From: Pseudomonadota bacterium
GTDB taxonomy: Bacteria > Chloroflexota > UBA6077 > JAJPHF01
DNA: 64,000 bases
Assembly (NCBI GenBank): GCA_021325365.1
Contig: JAJPHF010000139.1
Location: forward strand, 62,001-126,000
Direction: 5' to 3'
Part shown: one piece after another, positions 1 to 9,300 of the stretch
Numbering within the stretch: the first letter of the stretch is position 1
How the letters are laid out: each line of letters starts with the position of its first letter
Notes under the pieces: generated by a model
Database searches by the model: none
What the model saw: the letters and a program-made list of their open reading frames with translations, nothing else
Told to the model about the DNA's origin: nothing
Translations under genes and position numbers: made by a program

Positions 1-224
1 TTGCGGAAGGCTCCTACCACCAGCTCGCGGTGCGCGCGGGCCGCGGCTAGCCCCTCGTCGTCGCCCCACTCTGCGCGCATCGCCTTGGGCCAGTTGTCCA
101 TCGCGCGCGCCTCAGCGGGGATGGAGTCGCGCTTGAGGAAGCTGCGCAGGATGTCGGCCATGTTCTCGTCAGGAAACTGGAACATGGGTGCGTGGGATAG
201 CCCGATCCCGAGTAACTCGCCCAT
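1..224 (-). CDS. LigB-type extradiol dioxygenase, N-terminal part (runs off the window)
   Basis: Only the first 74 codons lie in the window. The protein starts MGELLGIGLSHAPMFQF, and His11 sits in the same position as His12 of the two complete LigB-type proteins at 51824-52798 and 53457-54404. In this family that His is an iron ligand, and the enzyme opens catechol-type rings at the meta position using Fe(II) and O2 in the cytoplasm. A GAGGAGTC ribosome binding site lies just upstream of the ATG. The gene follows the cupin gene by 12 bases on the same strand, so the two are probably co-transcribed. The family call rests on the N-terminus and context only. It could also be one of the related proteins of unknown substrate that share this fold. 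Confidence 0.6.
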   Translation of the reverse strand, partial: MGELLGIGLSHAPMFQFPDENMADILRSFLKRDSIPAEARAMDNWPKAMRAEWGDDEGLAAARAHRELVVGAFR

Positions 225-236
225 CTTGACTCCTCG

Positions 237-1307
237 TTAACCCCGCTGTGGCAACGGCATGAGTACCGGCTCAAGCCCCTTCGCACGGCACTCGGCGTAG
301 AAGGTCTCGCGAATCGCCGGATCCTCCAGCTCGTACTTCAGCAGCTCGGCCATGTGGGCCTCGGCGCCGCCCTCGCCCGCGCCGTACATCGAGGTGCCCC
401 CACGGAATGCGAGCTGGCGCAGCGGCTCGGGGTTCGGGTTCGCGTGCTGGTGATAGATCATGTTGCCCGGCGAGATGATCGAGCCGGGGCGCAGCTCAAA
501 CCGCTCGCGCGGCCCGCCCGCCCGAAACATCAGCTCGTAGCCGCTGCCCGACAGGATCAGGATCATCGCCCCCGCCGCGTGCCGGTGCGCCTGCACGTAC
601 GTGACGGGCGATAGCTCGTGGATGTGGCAGCCGTAGGTGCCCTCGGCCATCACGAACCGCATGTGGCGGGCGCCAGCCCCCTTCTCGTTCCACTGGTCCA
701 GCAGGAACTCGTTCACATTCGGCACGAAGTTGGTCTCCCAGCTCCGGACGCCCCAGGAGTGCCCCGGCCGCGAGAAGTAGTCGCGGTCCTCCGTGCTGAA
801 GCGGTCGCGGAACACCCACGGGTTGTCGAAGACGAAGTCTTCGCTGTGGTATTGGTTCAGCGCCCGCGGGGCGGTCGTGGCCGCCAGCAGGCGCGCGGGC
901 TCGGAGCCCGAGCCGTTGAAGAAGCGATGATGCGCGTTCAGCGGAATGGCGAACAGCGCGCCGGCCGACCACTCGAAGGTGTGCGGCTCCTCGTTCGGCT
1001 GCCAGACCTGCGTGAGCCCGGTCCCGCTCAGCACGTAGACGATCTTCTCGAACAGGTGGCGCTCCGGGTTCAGCGCGCCCCCCGGCGGGATCTCGACCAC
1101 GTAGCCGTCGGTCTGCTGCTGGTTCGCCAGGTTGATGTACGCGCCGCGACCGCCTACCCGCTTCCAGTCGGCGAGCGGCAGGGCGTACACGTCCTCCACG
1201 TAGTTGCCGCGGTAGACGGGGAGGCCTTCCTTCTCCAGGAACCAGTCATAGTAGCTCTGCCGGACCGCGTTGTCGCGCCAGCTCGTCCTATTCGTCGTCT
1301 GCGCCAT
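237..1307 (-). CDS. Double-cupin dioxygenase-like protein
   Basis: This 356-residue protein has two cupin barrels. The first spans about residues 65-145 with His84, Glu87, His126 and His127; the second spans about 220-310 with His241, His243, His286 and His288. Length and bicupin form match gentisate 1,2-dioxygenase-like proteins, which cleave hydroxylated aromatic acids with Fe(II). The exact substrate cannot be read from the sequence, and some relatives are not dioxygenases. The open frame extends further upstream, but I chose the internal ATG because a GGGAGGTG ribosome binding site lies right before it and the upstream stretch overlaps a relic in another frame. It sits between a LigB-type gene and a substrate-binding-protein relic, and a decayed second cupin copy lies at 56179-56599. 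Confidence 0.75.
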   Translation of the reverse strand: MAQTTNRTSWRDNAVRQSYYDWFLEKEGLPVYRGNYVEDVYALPLADWKRVGGRGAYINLANQQQTDGYVVEIPPGGALNPERHLFEKIVYVLSGTGLTQVWQPNEEPHTFEWSAGALFAIPLNAHHRFFNGSGSEPARLLAATTAPRALNQYHSEDFVFDNPWVFRDRFSTEDRDYFSRPGHSWGVRSWETNFVPNVNEFLLDQWNEKGAGARHMRFVMAEGTYGCHIHELSPVTYVQAHRHAAGAMILILSGSGYELMFRAGGPRERFELRPGSIISPGNMIYHQHANPNPEPLRQLAFRGGTSMYGAGEGGAEAHMAELLKYELEDPAIRETFYAECRAKGLEPVLMPLPQRG

Positions 1308-1411
1308 CCGTCCACCTCCCCTTGCTCCTTCGCTCGTGGTCGCGTGTGGCAGGGCGTTCACGTAGCGGGCCATCCCGGTCGCGTGGCGGAGCGCGCCCGC
1401 ACGGTGCCACC

Positions 1412-1591
1412 TCAGCCGCCGCCCAGCAGCTCTCGCAGCTTCTGCTGGGCGGCGGGTTGGATGTGGCCCTTGAACTCCCAGGTGTAGGTATCCTCGTAAC
1501 GCACCCCCGGCTTGGGTATCACGAAGCCGGGCACCCAGTCCGCGTAGTTCAGGCGGGCGACCGGGCTGGACGCGACGGGCGCGTGGCGCAT
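1412..1591 (-). pseudogene. C-terminal relic of an ABC substrate-binding protein
   Basis: A 59-codon frame encodes NYADWVPGFVIPKPGVRY and then a DTYTWEF block, ending in QKLRELLGGG. This matches the last 50 or so residues of the complete protein at 44960-46210 (YAQWVPEYTIPLPGVNY, DTYTWDF, KVKEILAGR). The rest of the gene (about 350 codons) is missing, so this is the tail of a deleted transporter component. An ATG happens to open the frame, so a short peptide could be made, but it could not bind a solute. Order on the strand (binding-protein tail, then cupin) is repeated in the decayed stretch at 56.2-57.0 kb. Confidence 0.75.
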
Positions 1592-1698
1592 CGGCGCTCC
1601 TCACGAGCGTACATCGCCTCGGCTGGGGCGCGGGCCAAGTATCAATTCGTTATACGATTTGGCGGTACGCCGTTCCAGCGGCGAGGTGACGGCGGTTA

Positions 1699-1728
1699 GC
1701 GCTCGGCGCGGCGAGTCGCGCCGAGCGC
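1699..1728 (-). terminator. 12-bp GC-rich hairpin after the aldolase gene
   Basis: A perfect 12-bp inverted repeat (GCGCTCGGCGCG and its complement) with a 6-base loop lies 8 bases beyond the stop codon of the minus-strand aldolase gene. Position and stability suit a transcript end or 3' stabiliser. There is no T-run after it, so a classical intrinsic terminator is not shown. Confidence 0.45.
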
Positions 1729-1735
1729 CCGTAGG

Positions 1736-2461
1736 CTACTCGCGCGGCACGTGGTCCCAGCGTGTCAGCTTGCGCGCGTAGTAGGCGAAGATGGGTGGCA
1801 GTCGCTCGGGCGGCACGGCGTGGAGCTGCTTGATCGGCGCTTCCGCGTCGGGTGTGTAGAGGGCCTCGCTGCCGTCCTGCTCGGCGAGAAGCTGCACGCG
1901 AGCCGCATAGTCCAGCATGATCGCCGCCACGCAGGCGTTCTCCACCGTCGGGCCTCGCACCGCGATGCCGTGGTTCAGCATGAACACGCCTTGCGCGTCG
2001 CCTAGCGCGTCCGACACCCACTTGCCCTCTTCGTGCGTCAGGATCAGGTCGGTCTTGCGGTCGAACACCGGCACGCCGGGCGGGCAGAAGTAGCTCCCCT
2101 CGTGGCCGACCGGCCGCAGCGGCCGGCCGCGCGCTGCGAACGCCACGGAGTAGGCCGGGTGCGTGTGTACTACCGCCAGCACGTCCGGGCGGTCGCGCAT
2201 GATCTCCGAATGGATGGGGTACTCGGCGTGACGGCGGTGGCGGCCTTCCAGCACCTCCCCGTCGAGGCTGACCAGCACCAGATCGTCGACGGTGATCTCT
2301 TCTAGGCCGAAGGTCGCCGGCTTCATCCAGTAGCGGTCCCAGCCTGGCAGCCGCGCGGACATGTGCCCGAGGATCGTGTTGCTCTGCCCCTCCATGGCCA
2401 GGATGTGGCACGCCTGCACCAGCGTCTCCTTCAGCGTGCGCTCGTCATCGTGGCTCGCCAT
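1736..2461 (-). CDS. Class II aldolase/adducin family protein
   Basis: This 241-residue protein is a typical length for class II aldolases (fuculose-phosphate aldolase/RhaD fold), which use a zinc ion to cleave or decarboxylate hydroxy-acids. The metal ligands are visible as His99 and His101 in VVHTHP and His164 in LNHG, with Glu80 in HAEYPIH in the place of the catalytic Glu. In aromatic-degradation clusters, relatives act as 4-carboxy-HMA aldolase or as hydroxyaromatic decarboxylases, which would suit the neighbouring Rieske and LigB genes; the substrate here is unknown. A GGAGGAG ribosome binding site precedes the ATG. A fragment of a second family member lies at 41572-41780. Confidence 0.85.
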   Translation of the reverse strand: MASHDDERTLKETLVQACHILAMEGQSNTILGHMSARLPGWDRYWMKPATFGLEEITVDDLVLVSLDGEVLEGRHRRHAEYPIHSEIMRDRPDVLAVVHTHPAYSVAFAARGRPLRPVGHEGSYFCPPGVPVFDRKTDLILTHEEGKWVSDALGDAQGVFMLNHGIAVRGPTVENACVAAIMLDYAARVQLLAEQDGSEALYTPDAEAPIKQLHAVPPERLPPIFAYYARKLTRWDHVPRE

Positions 2462-2644
2462 GGCTCGACTCCTCCTCCAGTAGCGTCGTATCAGGGCAGC
2501 CGCATCCGTGCCACGGAGTCCTAACCGTGGCGAGCGCCAGCCACGCCAGCCAGGCTAACGTTAGGCGCATCGGTCCCTCCCCTGCGGTTGGACTCCGATG
2601 CAGCAAGAGTACGGCCTGGTACCGGAGCTAGGCTAAGGAGGCCG

Positions 2645-3835
2645 TCAGTGGCCCACGCGCCCAACGGTGAGCCGTTGCTCCGGGCGCGCCCACTCCTTGA
2701 GCGGCCAGCCCTCCGCGAGCGCGCGCAACTCGCGCCGCCAGAGCTGGCGCAGCATGATCACGCTCACGTCCTCGCGGCCCAGCCGCTCATGCTGGCGGTC
2801 GGCAATCGTGCCCTGCCCCACCTGCGAGACGTAATCCTGGAGGTTGAACAGGCGCCCCGCGTCGGCCTTGACGTCGGGGATGTCCTCAATGCGGTAATCG
2901 CCGCGCAGCACCGCGTCTCCGAGCTCCGGTATCGGCGTGAGATTCTGCTGCCGCGCACGCTCCGCCCGCGCCCGCTGGCGCTCCTCGTAGCGCGCGCGGG
3001 CCTCGCCCGTCACGTGGGTGAAGTTCACGCCGAACGTAGCGAAGTGCTCGTCGTCCACGGGGACGCGCCAGGCCATCGCCTCGCGCCAGGCCTCGGCGCC
3101 CAGCTCGGGGGCCGTCCGCGTCGTGTGCATGCCAAGGGGCATGTGGAAGTGCAGGTGTGCCTCGGGCCACTTCGTCGCCTCGGGGCGGGTCACGTGCGCG
3201 ACGAAGCCGTACTCCGTCTCCTCACACGTGACCTTGGGCGTGCCCACGCGCCCGGCGGCGAGGTAGGACTCGCGGTGTACCCAGTCGCCGTGGAAAGGAT
3301 CGTTCTCCAGCGCCTGGAAGTAGTTGCAGGGCCAGGTGTACGTGTACACCTCACGCACGCCCTGCGCCTCGTCCTCCAGTTCCGGGAAGCGGGGGAGCGG
3401 CGGCGCCTCGTCCTCGCCGAGATAGGCGAAGATCAGCCCCAGGTACTCCTCGGTCGGGTAGCTGCGGATCTTGACCTTCGGGGGAAAGCTCGGGTCTTCG
3501 GCCGGCATCTCGACGCACTGGCCGGAGGCGTCGTACTTCCAGCCATGATAGAAGCAGCGGAGGCAGTCGCCCTCCACCCAGCCGGTCGAGAGCTGCGTCC
3601 CGCGGTGCGCGCAGCGGAACGCGACGATGTGCGGCTGCCCGCCCTCGCCGCGGTAGAGGGTGAAGTCCTCGCCCAGGATGCGAAGCGGCTTGGCCCAGCC
3701 GGCGGGGAGGTCCGCCGCGCGATAGACTGGCTGCCAGAAACGGCGCAGGTAGCGGCCCGCGAGCGTCCCGGGGCCGACGTGGGCGAAGTTGGCATCGTTG
3801 GCCTCGCGCGGGCGACCAGCGTTCATGGCAGCCAT
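2645..3835 (-). CDS. Rieske-type aromatic ring oxygenase, large subunit
   Basis: This 396-residue protein has a Rieske 2Fe-2S centre (Cys75-X-His77 and Cys94-XX-His97), followed by a catalytic domain with a mononuclear iron site around residues 177-187 (ENDPFHGDWVH, ligands His182 and His187). Family members of this phthalate-dioxygenase-like group hydroxylate or demethylate aromatic acids and need a separate reductase; no reductase gene is visible in the window. The longer open frame begins six codons earlier, but that ATG overlaps the GGAGGG ribosome binding site that serves the start chosen here. It heads the minus-strand group that runs to the left edge. Two paralogues lie at 50453-51715 and 57024-58241. 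Confidence 0.85.
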   Translation of the reverse strand: MAAMNAGRPREANDANFAHVGPGTLAGRYLRRFWQPVYRAADLPAGWAKPLRILGEDFTLYRGEGGQPHIVAFRCAHRGTQLSTGWVEGDCLRCFYHGWKYDASGQCVEMPAEDPSFPPKVKIRSYPTEEYLGLIFAYLGEDEAPPLPRFPELEDEAQGVREVYTYTWPCNYFQALENDPFHGDWVHRESYLAAGRVGTPKVTCEETEYGFVAHVTRPEATKWPEAHLHFHMPLGMHTTRTAPELGAEAWREAMAWRVPVDDEHFATFGVNFTHVTGEARARYEERQRARAERARQQNLTPIPELGDAVLRGDYRIEDIPDVKADAGRLFNLQDYVSQVGQGTIADRQHERLGREDVSVIMLRQLWRRELRALAEGWPLKEWARPEQRLTVGRVGH

Positions 3836-4258
3836 GATGCTCCCTCCAGGCATGCGGCCGTGGCTAGCAGCCCATGCCGCCTATCGCAGCGTACGATTAG
3901 AGTGCCGCCTTGCTCCGAGCACAAAGCGACGCGCCCCACCGCCACGCGCCCAGCCTTCGGCCGGCCGCGTCTAACGATTATAAGGAATGCACTGCGCGAG
4001 CGCGTCACGTAGGAGCAGCCGGCTCGCCGCCCTCCCTTACGATGCGATCGCTGCGGCCACGCCGACCACGGGTTGCGCAGCGGCTTCTTAGGCTGTTAGC
4101 ATTCTGCCGTCGGCACGAACGGGCGCTATGAACCCGTCGGTGGCCCCGAGAGAGGCTCCCGTACCAGGCAGCCCGCCGCCCTCGCTGCTCGCAGCGGAAC
4201 AGGGGCGCAGAACCATTACCTCTGCAATGCGGCACCGAGGGCCGGTGGGGGCAACACC
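3836..4258. other. Divergent intergenic region
   Basis: This gap separates the leftward aromatic genes from the rightward signalling/RiPP genes, so promoters for both should lie here. On the minus strand a TATAAT hexamer occurs at 3975-3980, 140 bases upstream of the Rieske start, but I see no good -35 partner. I see no convincing gene or repeat. Confidence 0.3.
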
Positions 4259-6340
4259 ATGGCAGAGGGAGACGCCAGGTTCGCGGCTCTCTACGAGGTC
4301 GGGCGCTACATCAACTCCTCACTCGATCTCGCCGAGGTGCTCGAACTAGCGATAGACACTATCCTCCGCGTGACCGGCGCCGAGCGCGGCTTCATCGTGT
4401 TGGCGGACCCCGACTCCAGCGAACTGCGGGTGCAGATCGCCCGCAACTTCGGTCGCTCCCCCACGGACACCCCCAGTTTCGAAGTTAGCCGCAACATCGT
4501 ACACAGCGTCGTCGAGCGCGGCACGCCCTTGCTGGTCAACGATGCCCTCAGCGACCCGAGCTTCCAGCGGTTCCAGAGCGTGCTGGTGCTGGGGCTGCAC
4601 TCCGTCCTGTGCGCGCCCTTGCGGGTCAAGGGCCGGACCATCGGCGCGATCTACGTGGACAACCGCCGCCGGCTGGGCTTGTTTACCCAGAGCCACCTCG
4701 ATTTGCTCGTCGCCTTTGCCGACCAGGCGGCCATCGCGATTGAAAATGCCCGGCTGTACCAGGGCTTGCAGCAGCGGCTGCGGGAGATCGCGGACCTCCA
4801 GGCGTATCAGGAGAACGTCTTCCGCAGCGTGGCGAGCGGCATCGTCGCCCTCGATCACGCCGGCTGCATCACCAGCTTCAACACCGCGGCGGAGGTCATC
4901 TTCGGCGCGCCGGCCGAGCAGGTGCTGGGCCGCGGGTATGACGCCGTGCTAGGCCCGGATATGGCCCAGTTCGTGCGCGCCTATCTGGCCGGCGCGCCAT
5001 TCTCCGAGCAGCCGGCCGACTCGGGGCAGGACATCGCTTGCGAGATCCCCGGGCGCGGGCGGATCTATCTTAGCGTGCGGGCGACGCCGCTGCGCGCAGC
5101 CGACGAGCGGGCGGGCGGCCTGGTACTCGCCATCGAGGATCAAACCGAGAATCGCCTGTTGCGGAAAGCGCGCCAGGCTGAGGAAGAGAAGCGTCGCTTG
5201 CTCAGTCGCTTCTTCGCGCCGGCGGTCCTGGAGGAGATCCTGCGCAATCCGGAGGCAGCCGCCAACCTCGCCGGCGTCCGCAAAGAACTGACGGTGCTCT
5301 TCGCGGACCTGCGCGGGTACACGACCTTGAGCGAACATCTCCCGCCCGAGCAAATCGTCACGCTGCTCAACTGTTGTCTGGATCTGGCCACGCGGGCCAT
5401 CCGGACCTGTAACGGCACCGTCGACAAATACATCGGTGATGCCGTGTTGGCTCTCTTCAACGCCCCGACCGAGCAGGCAAACCATCCGGAGCTGGCGATC
5501 TGGGCCGCCCTGGCGCTGCAGGGCACGAGCGCGCGCTTGCGCCACGTGGTGGGGCGGCACGTCCGCTTCGGGATCGGCTTGAACACGGGCGAGGCCGTGG
5601 CCGGTTATATCGGCACGCCCGAGCAATTGAGCTACACTGCGATTGGAGACGCGGTGAACGTGGCCGCTCGCCTGCAGGCCAGTGCCGCGCCGGGCGAGGT
5701 GCTGATCAGCGAGGCCACCTACCGCCGGGTGCAGCACGTCTTCGAGGCGCAATGCTTAGGGCCGCTAGAGGTCAAGGGACGCAGCGAGCCGGTGACCGCC
5801 TACCGCGTGCTGGGGCCGCGGGTCGCGGCCGCGGCCCCAGAAGATCGGCTCGCCCCTACGGCTCGCCACTGCCCCGCGTGCGGCGCGACGCTCCCGGCGC
5901 GACAGCTTCCGTGTCCGGCCTGCCATGGCGGCGCCGCGCCGGCCGATGCCGACTACCTCGAGCTGCCCGGGGGTCAGCGCTATGCGTTGGTCCGGAACAC
6001 GGTGACGCTCGGCAGAGGCGCCGAGAACGACTTGATGCTAGCGGACACGGCGATCTCGCGGCGGCACGCCCGGCTGCAGCGGCTCTCTCAGGGCTGGCTG
6101 CTCATCGACTGGAAAAGCAGCAACGGGACGCGGGTCAACGGAATCTTAATCGACGGGCCGTATCTTCTGGAGGACGGTGACGTAATCGTGTTGGGCGATC
6201 GGAGACTGGTCTTCCGTAGCGCTCCCCAGTCAGAGCCGTCAGCCGTCGACGCGAAGCACGAGGCCGCCGCGACCGTGCTGGGTCGCCTGGCGTTTCTGGC
6301 GACGCCCGCCGCGCCGTTGCGGGGCGCGGGGGGTGAGTAG
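4259..6340 (+). CDS. GAF-PAS-adenylate/guanylate cyclase-zinc ribbon-FHA protein
   Basis: This 693-residue cytoplasmic signalling protein has, in order: a GAF domain (about 3-170), a PAS domain (about 190-290), a class III nucleotide cyclase domain (about 335-520), a zinc ribbon with two CXXC pairs (about 540-560) and an FHA domain (about 575-660). The cyclase looks active: metal ligands Asp350 and Asp394, base-selecting Lys390 (DKYIGD) and Thr460, and transition-state residues Asn467 and Arg471 (NVAARL). Lys plus Thr favours ATP, so cAMP is the expected product. FHA domains bind phosphothreonine, which links it to the kinase at 20909-23437. The next gene, 56 bases on, has three cyclic-nucleotide-binding domains. 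The start is the first ATG; its ribosome binding site is weak. Confidence 0.85.
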   Translation: MAEGDARFAALYEVGRYINSSLDLAEVLELAIDTILRVTGAERGFIVLADPDSSELRVQIARNFGRSPTDTPSFEVSRNIVHSVVERGTPLLVNDALSDPSFQRFQSVLVLGLHSVLCAPLRVKGRTIGAIYVDNRRRLGLFTQSHLDLLVAFADQAAIAIENARLYQGLQQRLREIADLQAYQENVFRSVASGIVALDHAGCITSFNTAAEVIFGAPAEQVLGRGYDAVLGPDMAQFVRAYLAGAPFSEQPADSGQDIACEIPGRGRIYLSVRATPLRAADERAGGLVLAIEDQTENRLLRKARQAEEEKRRLLSRFFAPAVLEEILRNPEAAANLAGVRKELTVLFADLRGYTTLSEHLPPEQIVTLLNCCLDLATRAIRTCNGTVDKYIGDAVLALFNAPTEQANHPELAIWAALALQGTSARLRHVVGRHVRFGIGLNTGEAVAGYIGTPEQLSYTAIGDAVNVAARLQASAAPGEVLISEATYRRVQHVFEAQCLGPLEVKGRSEPVTAYRVLGPRVAAAAPEDRLAPTARHCPACGATLPARQLPCPACHGGAAPADADYLELPGGQRYALVRNTVTLGRGAENDLMLADTAISRRHARLQRLSQGWLLIDWKSSNGTRVNGILIDGPYLLEDGDVIVLGDRRLVFRSAPQSEPSAVDAKHEAAATVLGRLAFLATPAAPLRGAGGE

Positions 6341-6396
6341 CTCGGGCCCAGCTCCTGGCAATACCGCGGCTGGATCCCGGCCGCGAGGTGGCATAG

Positions 6397-9300
6397 ATGT
6401 TTGAAACCAGAAAGCGCGATAGCGCCCCGAACGAGGCCGAGACTGACCTGATCGAGGTGCGTCGGCCGGCCGCTCCCACGACGGAAATACGCTGGCGCCG
6501 CGATAGCTCCTTTACGATCGGGCGCCTGTCCCAGAACGCCCTGGCGCTGAGCGACGACCTCACCGTCTCGGGCTGTCATGCCGAGATCCAATACGTCGGC
6601 ACAATCGCGGTGATTCACGACCTCGGCAGCACCAACGGAACGCTTCTCAATGGGGAGCCGCTGCAGGTTCCGACGCGGCTGGCGCCGGGGGACCGCATCA
6701 ATGTGGGCAGCGCCGAGCTGGTGTTCAATCCGCCCTCGCCCACGGCCGCGGGGCCCCCGCCGCGGGCGCACGACGCCGACGTCTTCTACGTGCGCTGCGC
6801 GGACGCGCTCCCCTTCGTCTTCCGGTGGGACCGCGGCCAGCCGCTCAAGATCGGCCGGCTGGCCGTGAACACTCTGGCGTTCACCGATGATCGCGACGTC
6901 TCGCGCCGGCACGCGGAGATTCAGTACGTCGGGGATGCGGCCACGATCCAGGACGTGGGGAGCGCCAACGGGACCTTCCTCAACGGGGAGCCGGTGCAAG
7001 GGCCAGCGCGCCTGGCGCCCGGGGACCGCATCGGCATGGGCAACACTGAAATGGTGTTCCAGCCCGAGCTGGCCACCCCAGCGGCCGAAGCGTGGCTCGA
7101 GGTGCAATCCGGACCGGCACAACAGCCGGTGCCCGCGGAAATCCGCCTGCCCGCGGCGCGCTGCGTCTTCTTGGGGCGCGGTCCTCACTGCGACGTGGTA
7201 CTCCCGGACCCGGCCGTGGCCGAGAGACATGCCTGTATCCAGACGTATTGCGGCGACTACGTCTTTACCGATCTCTGTAGCTCGACGGGCACGTTCCTGA
7301 ACGGGCGGCGCATCTTCGGCGGGATCCGGCTCAAACCCGACGACGTGCTGCAACTGGGCAGCATGCGCTTTCGCTTCAAGTGCCCTCAGGCGGCGCCGCC
7401 GGCCGCGTTGGCCGGCGGCGAGGCCGATCCCTCCGCATCGGCCACCCTGCACAGCCTCCCCCCCTTCAACCAGCTGCCGACGGAGCTGCTTGCCGCGCTG
7501 GCCGAGAACTGCGAGTGGATCACGGTCGACGCGGGTGCGGACCTGATTCCGGACACGCGACGCGAGCTGCCGGCCGCGCTGTACATACTCGCCGAGGGCA
7601 AGGCGCACGTCGTCGGCACGGTAGGTGTCCGTCACCAGCAAGCCTACGTCGTGGCCGAGCTGCGGCGGGGCGATCTCATCGGGGAGCGCGCGCTGATCAC
7701 CGGCCGGCCGTACTCGCGCCGCGTGGTCGCCGATACCCCGCTTCGCGCGCTACGGATCACGCGGGCTGCGTATGCCGAGCGCTGGGCGACGAATCCCCGG
7801 CTCCGCGCCTTGTTCGAGGAGCAGCTGCCGCAGCTCGCGCTCCGCCGCCAGCTCGAGCGCACGCTGCTCCTCCGCTGCTTGCCTGCGGACGTCGTGGACC
7901 GCTTGCTCCCCCGCCTGCACGCGGTCGCCTACGCGGCCGGCGACCAGCTCGCTCAGCGCGGCCAGCCGAATGATCGCTTCCTGCTCCTCGTCGCGGGCCG
8001 CGCGCGCGTCCAGGCCCTGCGGGGGGAGCGAGAGGTCGCGCTGGGCCAGATCGGCGCGGGCGAATGTGTAGGCGAGGCGATCGCGGCCCCCGATGGCGTC
8101 TATTCTTCGACCGTCATCGCCGAGACGCCCGTCGAGGCCTACAGCCTCTCCCGGGCGGACTTCGAGGCGGCGACCGCCGGGCACCCGGCGCGGACGGGCC
8201 TGCTCAGCGGCAGCCTGGAGTTGACCCCGCCCAACCTTCTGCTCGAGAGCATCGCGCCCTTCAACGCGCTGCCACCCCAGCTCGTCACCCGGATCGCCAC
8301 ACACATGCGGTTGAAGCGATTCTATGCTGACGAAGTCGTTATCGAGCAGGACGATGTGGCGAGCGCGTTCTACATCGTCTTGAGCGGCACGGTGCAGGTC
8401 TCGTTTCACACCGCGTCCGGCGAAGAGAAAGTTATCACCACCCTGGGGCCCGGCCAACACTTCGGCGAAGCCGCCCTCCTCACCGGCGAAGGCCGCAATG
8501 CGCGCGTGCGCGCACTGGAGGATTGCCAGCTCTGGGCGCTCTACAAAGACGGGTTCGAAGAGGCCCTGGAGTATGGCCGAGCCTATCAGCTCGATGCCTA
8601 CTTCGGCCAAGACCTCCGGATGCGCTCGCGCCCGCGCCGCCTCGCGGAGATCGAGATCGTTCGCCAGTCTGGCGGGGCCGACGCGGGTTACATCTTGCAC
8701 CGGCCCAGCAGCAAGAGCTACCTGCGATTGTCCGAGCAGGGCATGTTCGTGTGGGGCCTCCTCGACGGCGACCACACGATCAATGACCTGTGCGTGGCCT
8801 ACCTGGCCAAATACCACAACTTCGATCTCGAGCTGATCGCCAGCACCGTGGCGCAGCTGCAGGCGCTGGGATTCGTCGAGGTTCCGCCAGTGGACCTGCA
8901 CCGAGGGGCGGTCGACCAGCGAGCGCCCGCCTGGCGCCGCGCCTTGACCACCGCCTTCCAGGTCCTGACCTGGCGGAAAGAATTCTCGCAAGCCGATGCC
9001 TGGTTCGACGCCCTGTACCGCCAGGGGGGGCGGGTCTTGTTCGCGCCGCTGGCGCTGGCGCTGCTCGGGCTTCTGGCCGTGGCCGGGCTGGCGGCCTTTG
9101 GCTACCTGTTGCTCGTGGAGCTGCGGGGCAGCCCGCCCGGGCGTGAGATGATGCAGGGGGCTGCCCTGGCGATCGTGCTGCTCGGCTTCCTGCTCATTAC
9201 CGCGCTTCACGAAGTTGGGCACGGGCTGACCTGTAAGCACTATGGGCGTCGAGTCAACGGCGCGGGCCTGGGAATCGCCTATTTGTTTCCCTATGCCTTC

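Noticed and set aside
618..1487. Long plus-strand frames across the left aromatic genes and similar antisense frames elsewhere
   Set aside because: They are shadows caused by high third-position GC; the opposite strand carries family motifs and ribosome binding sites.
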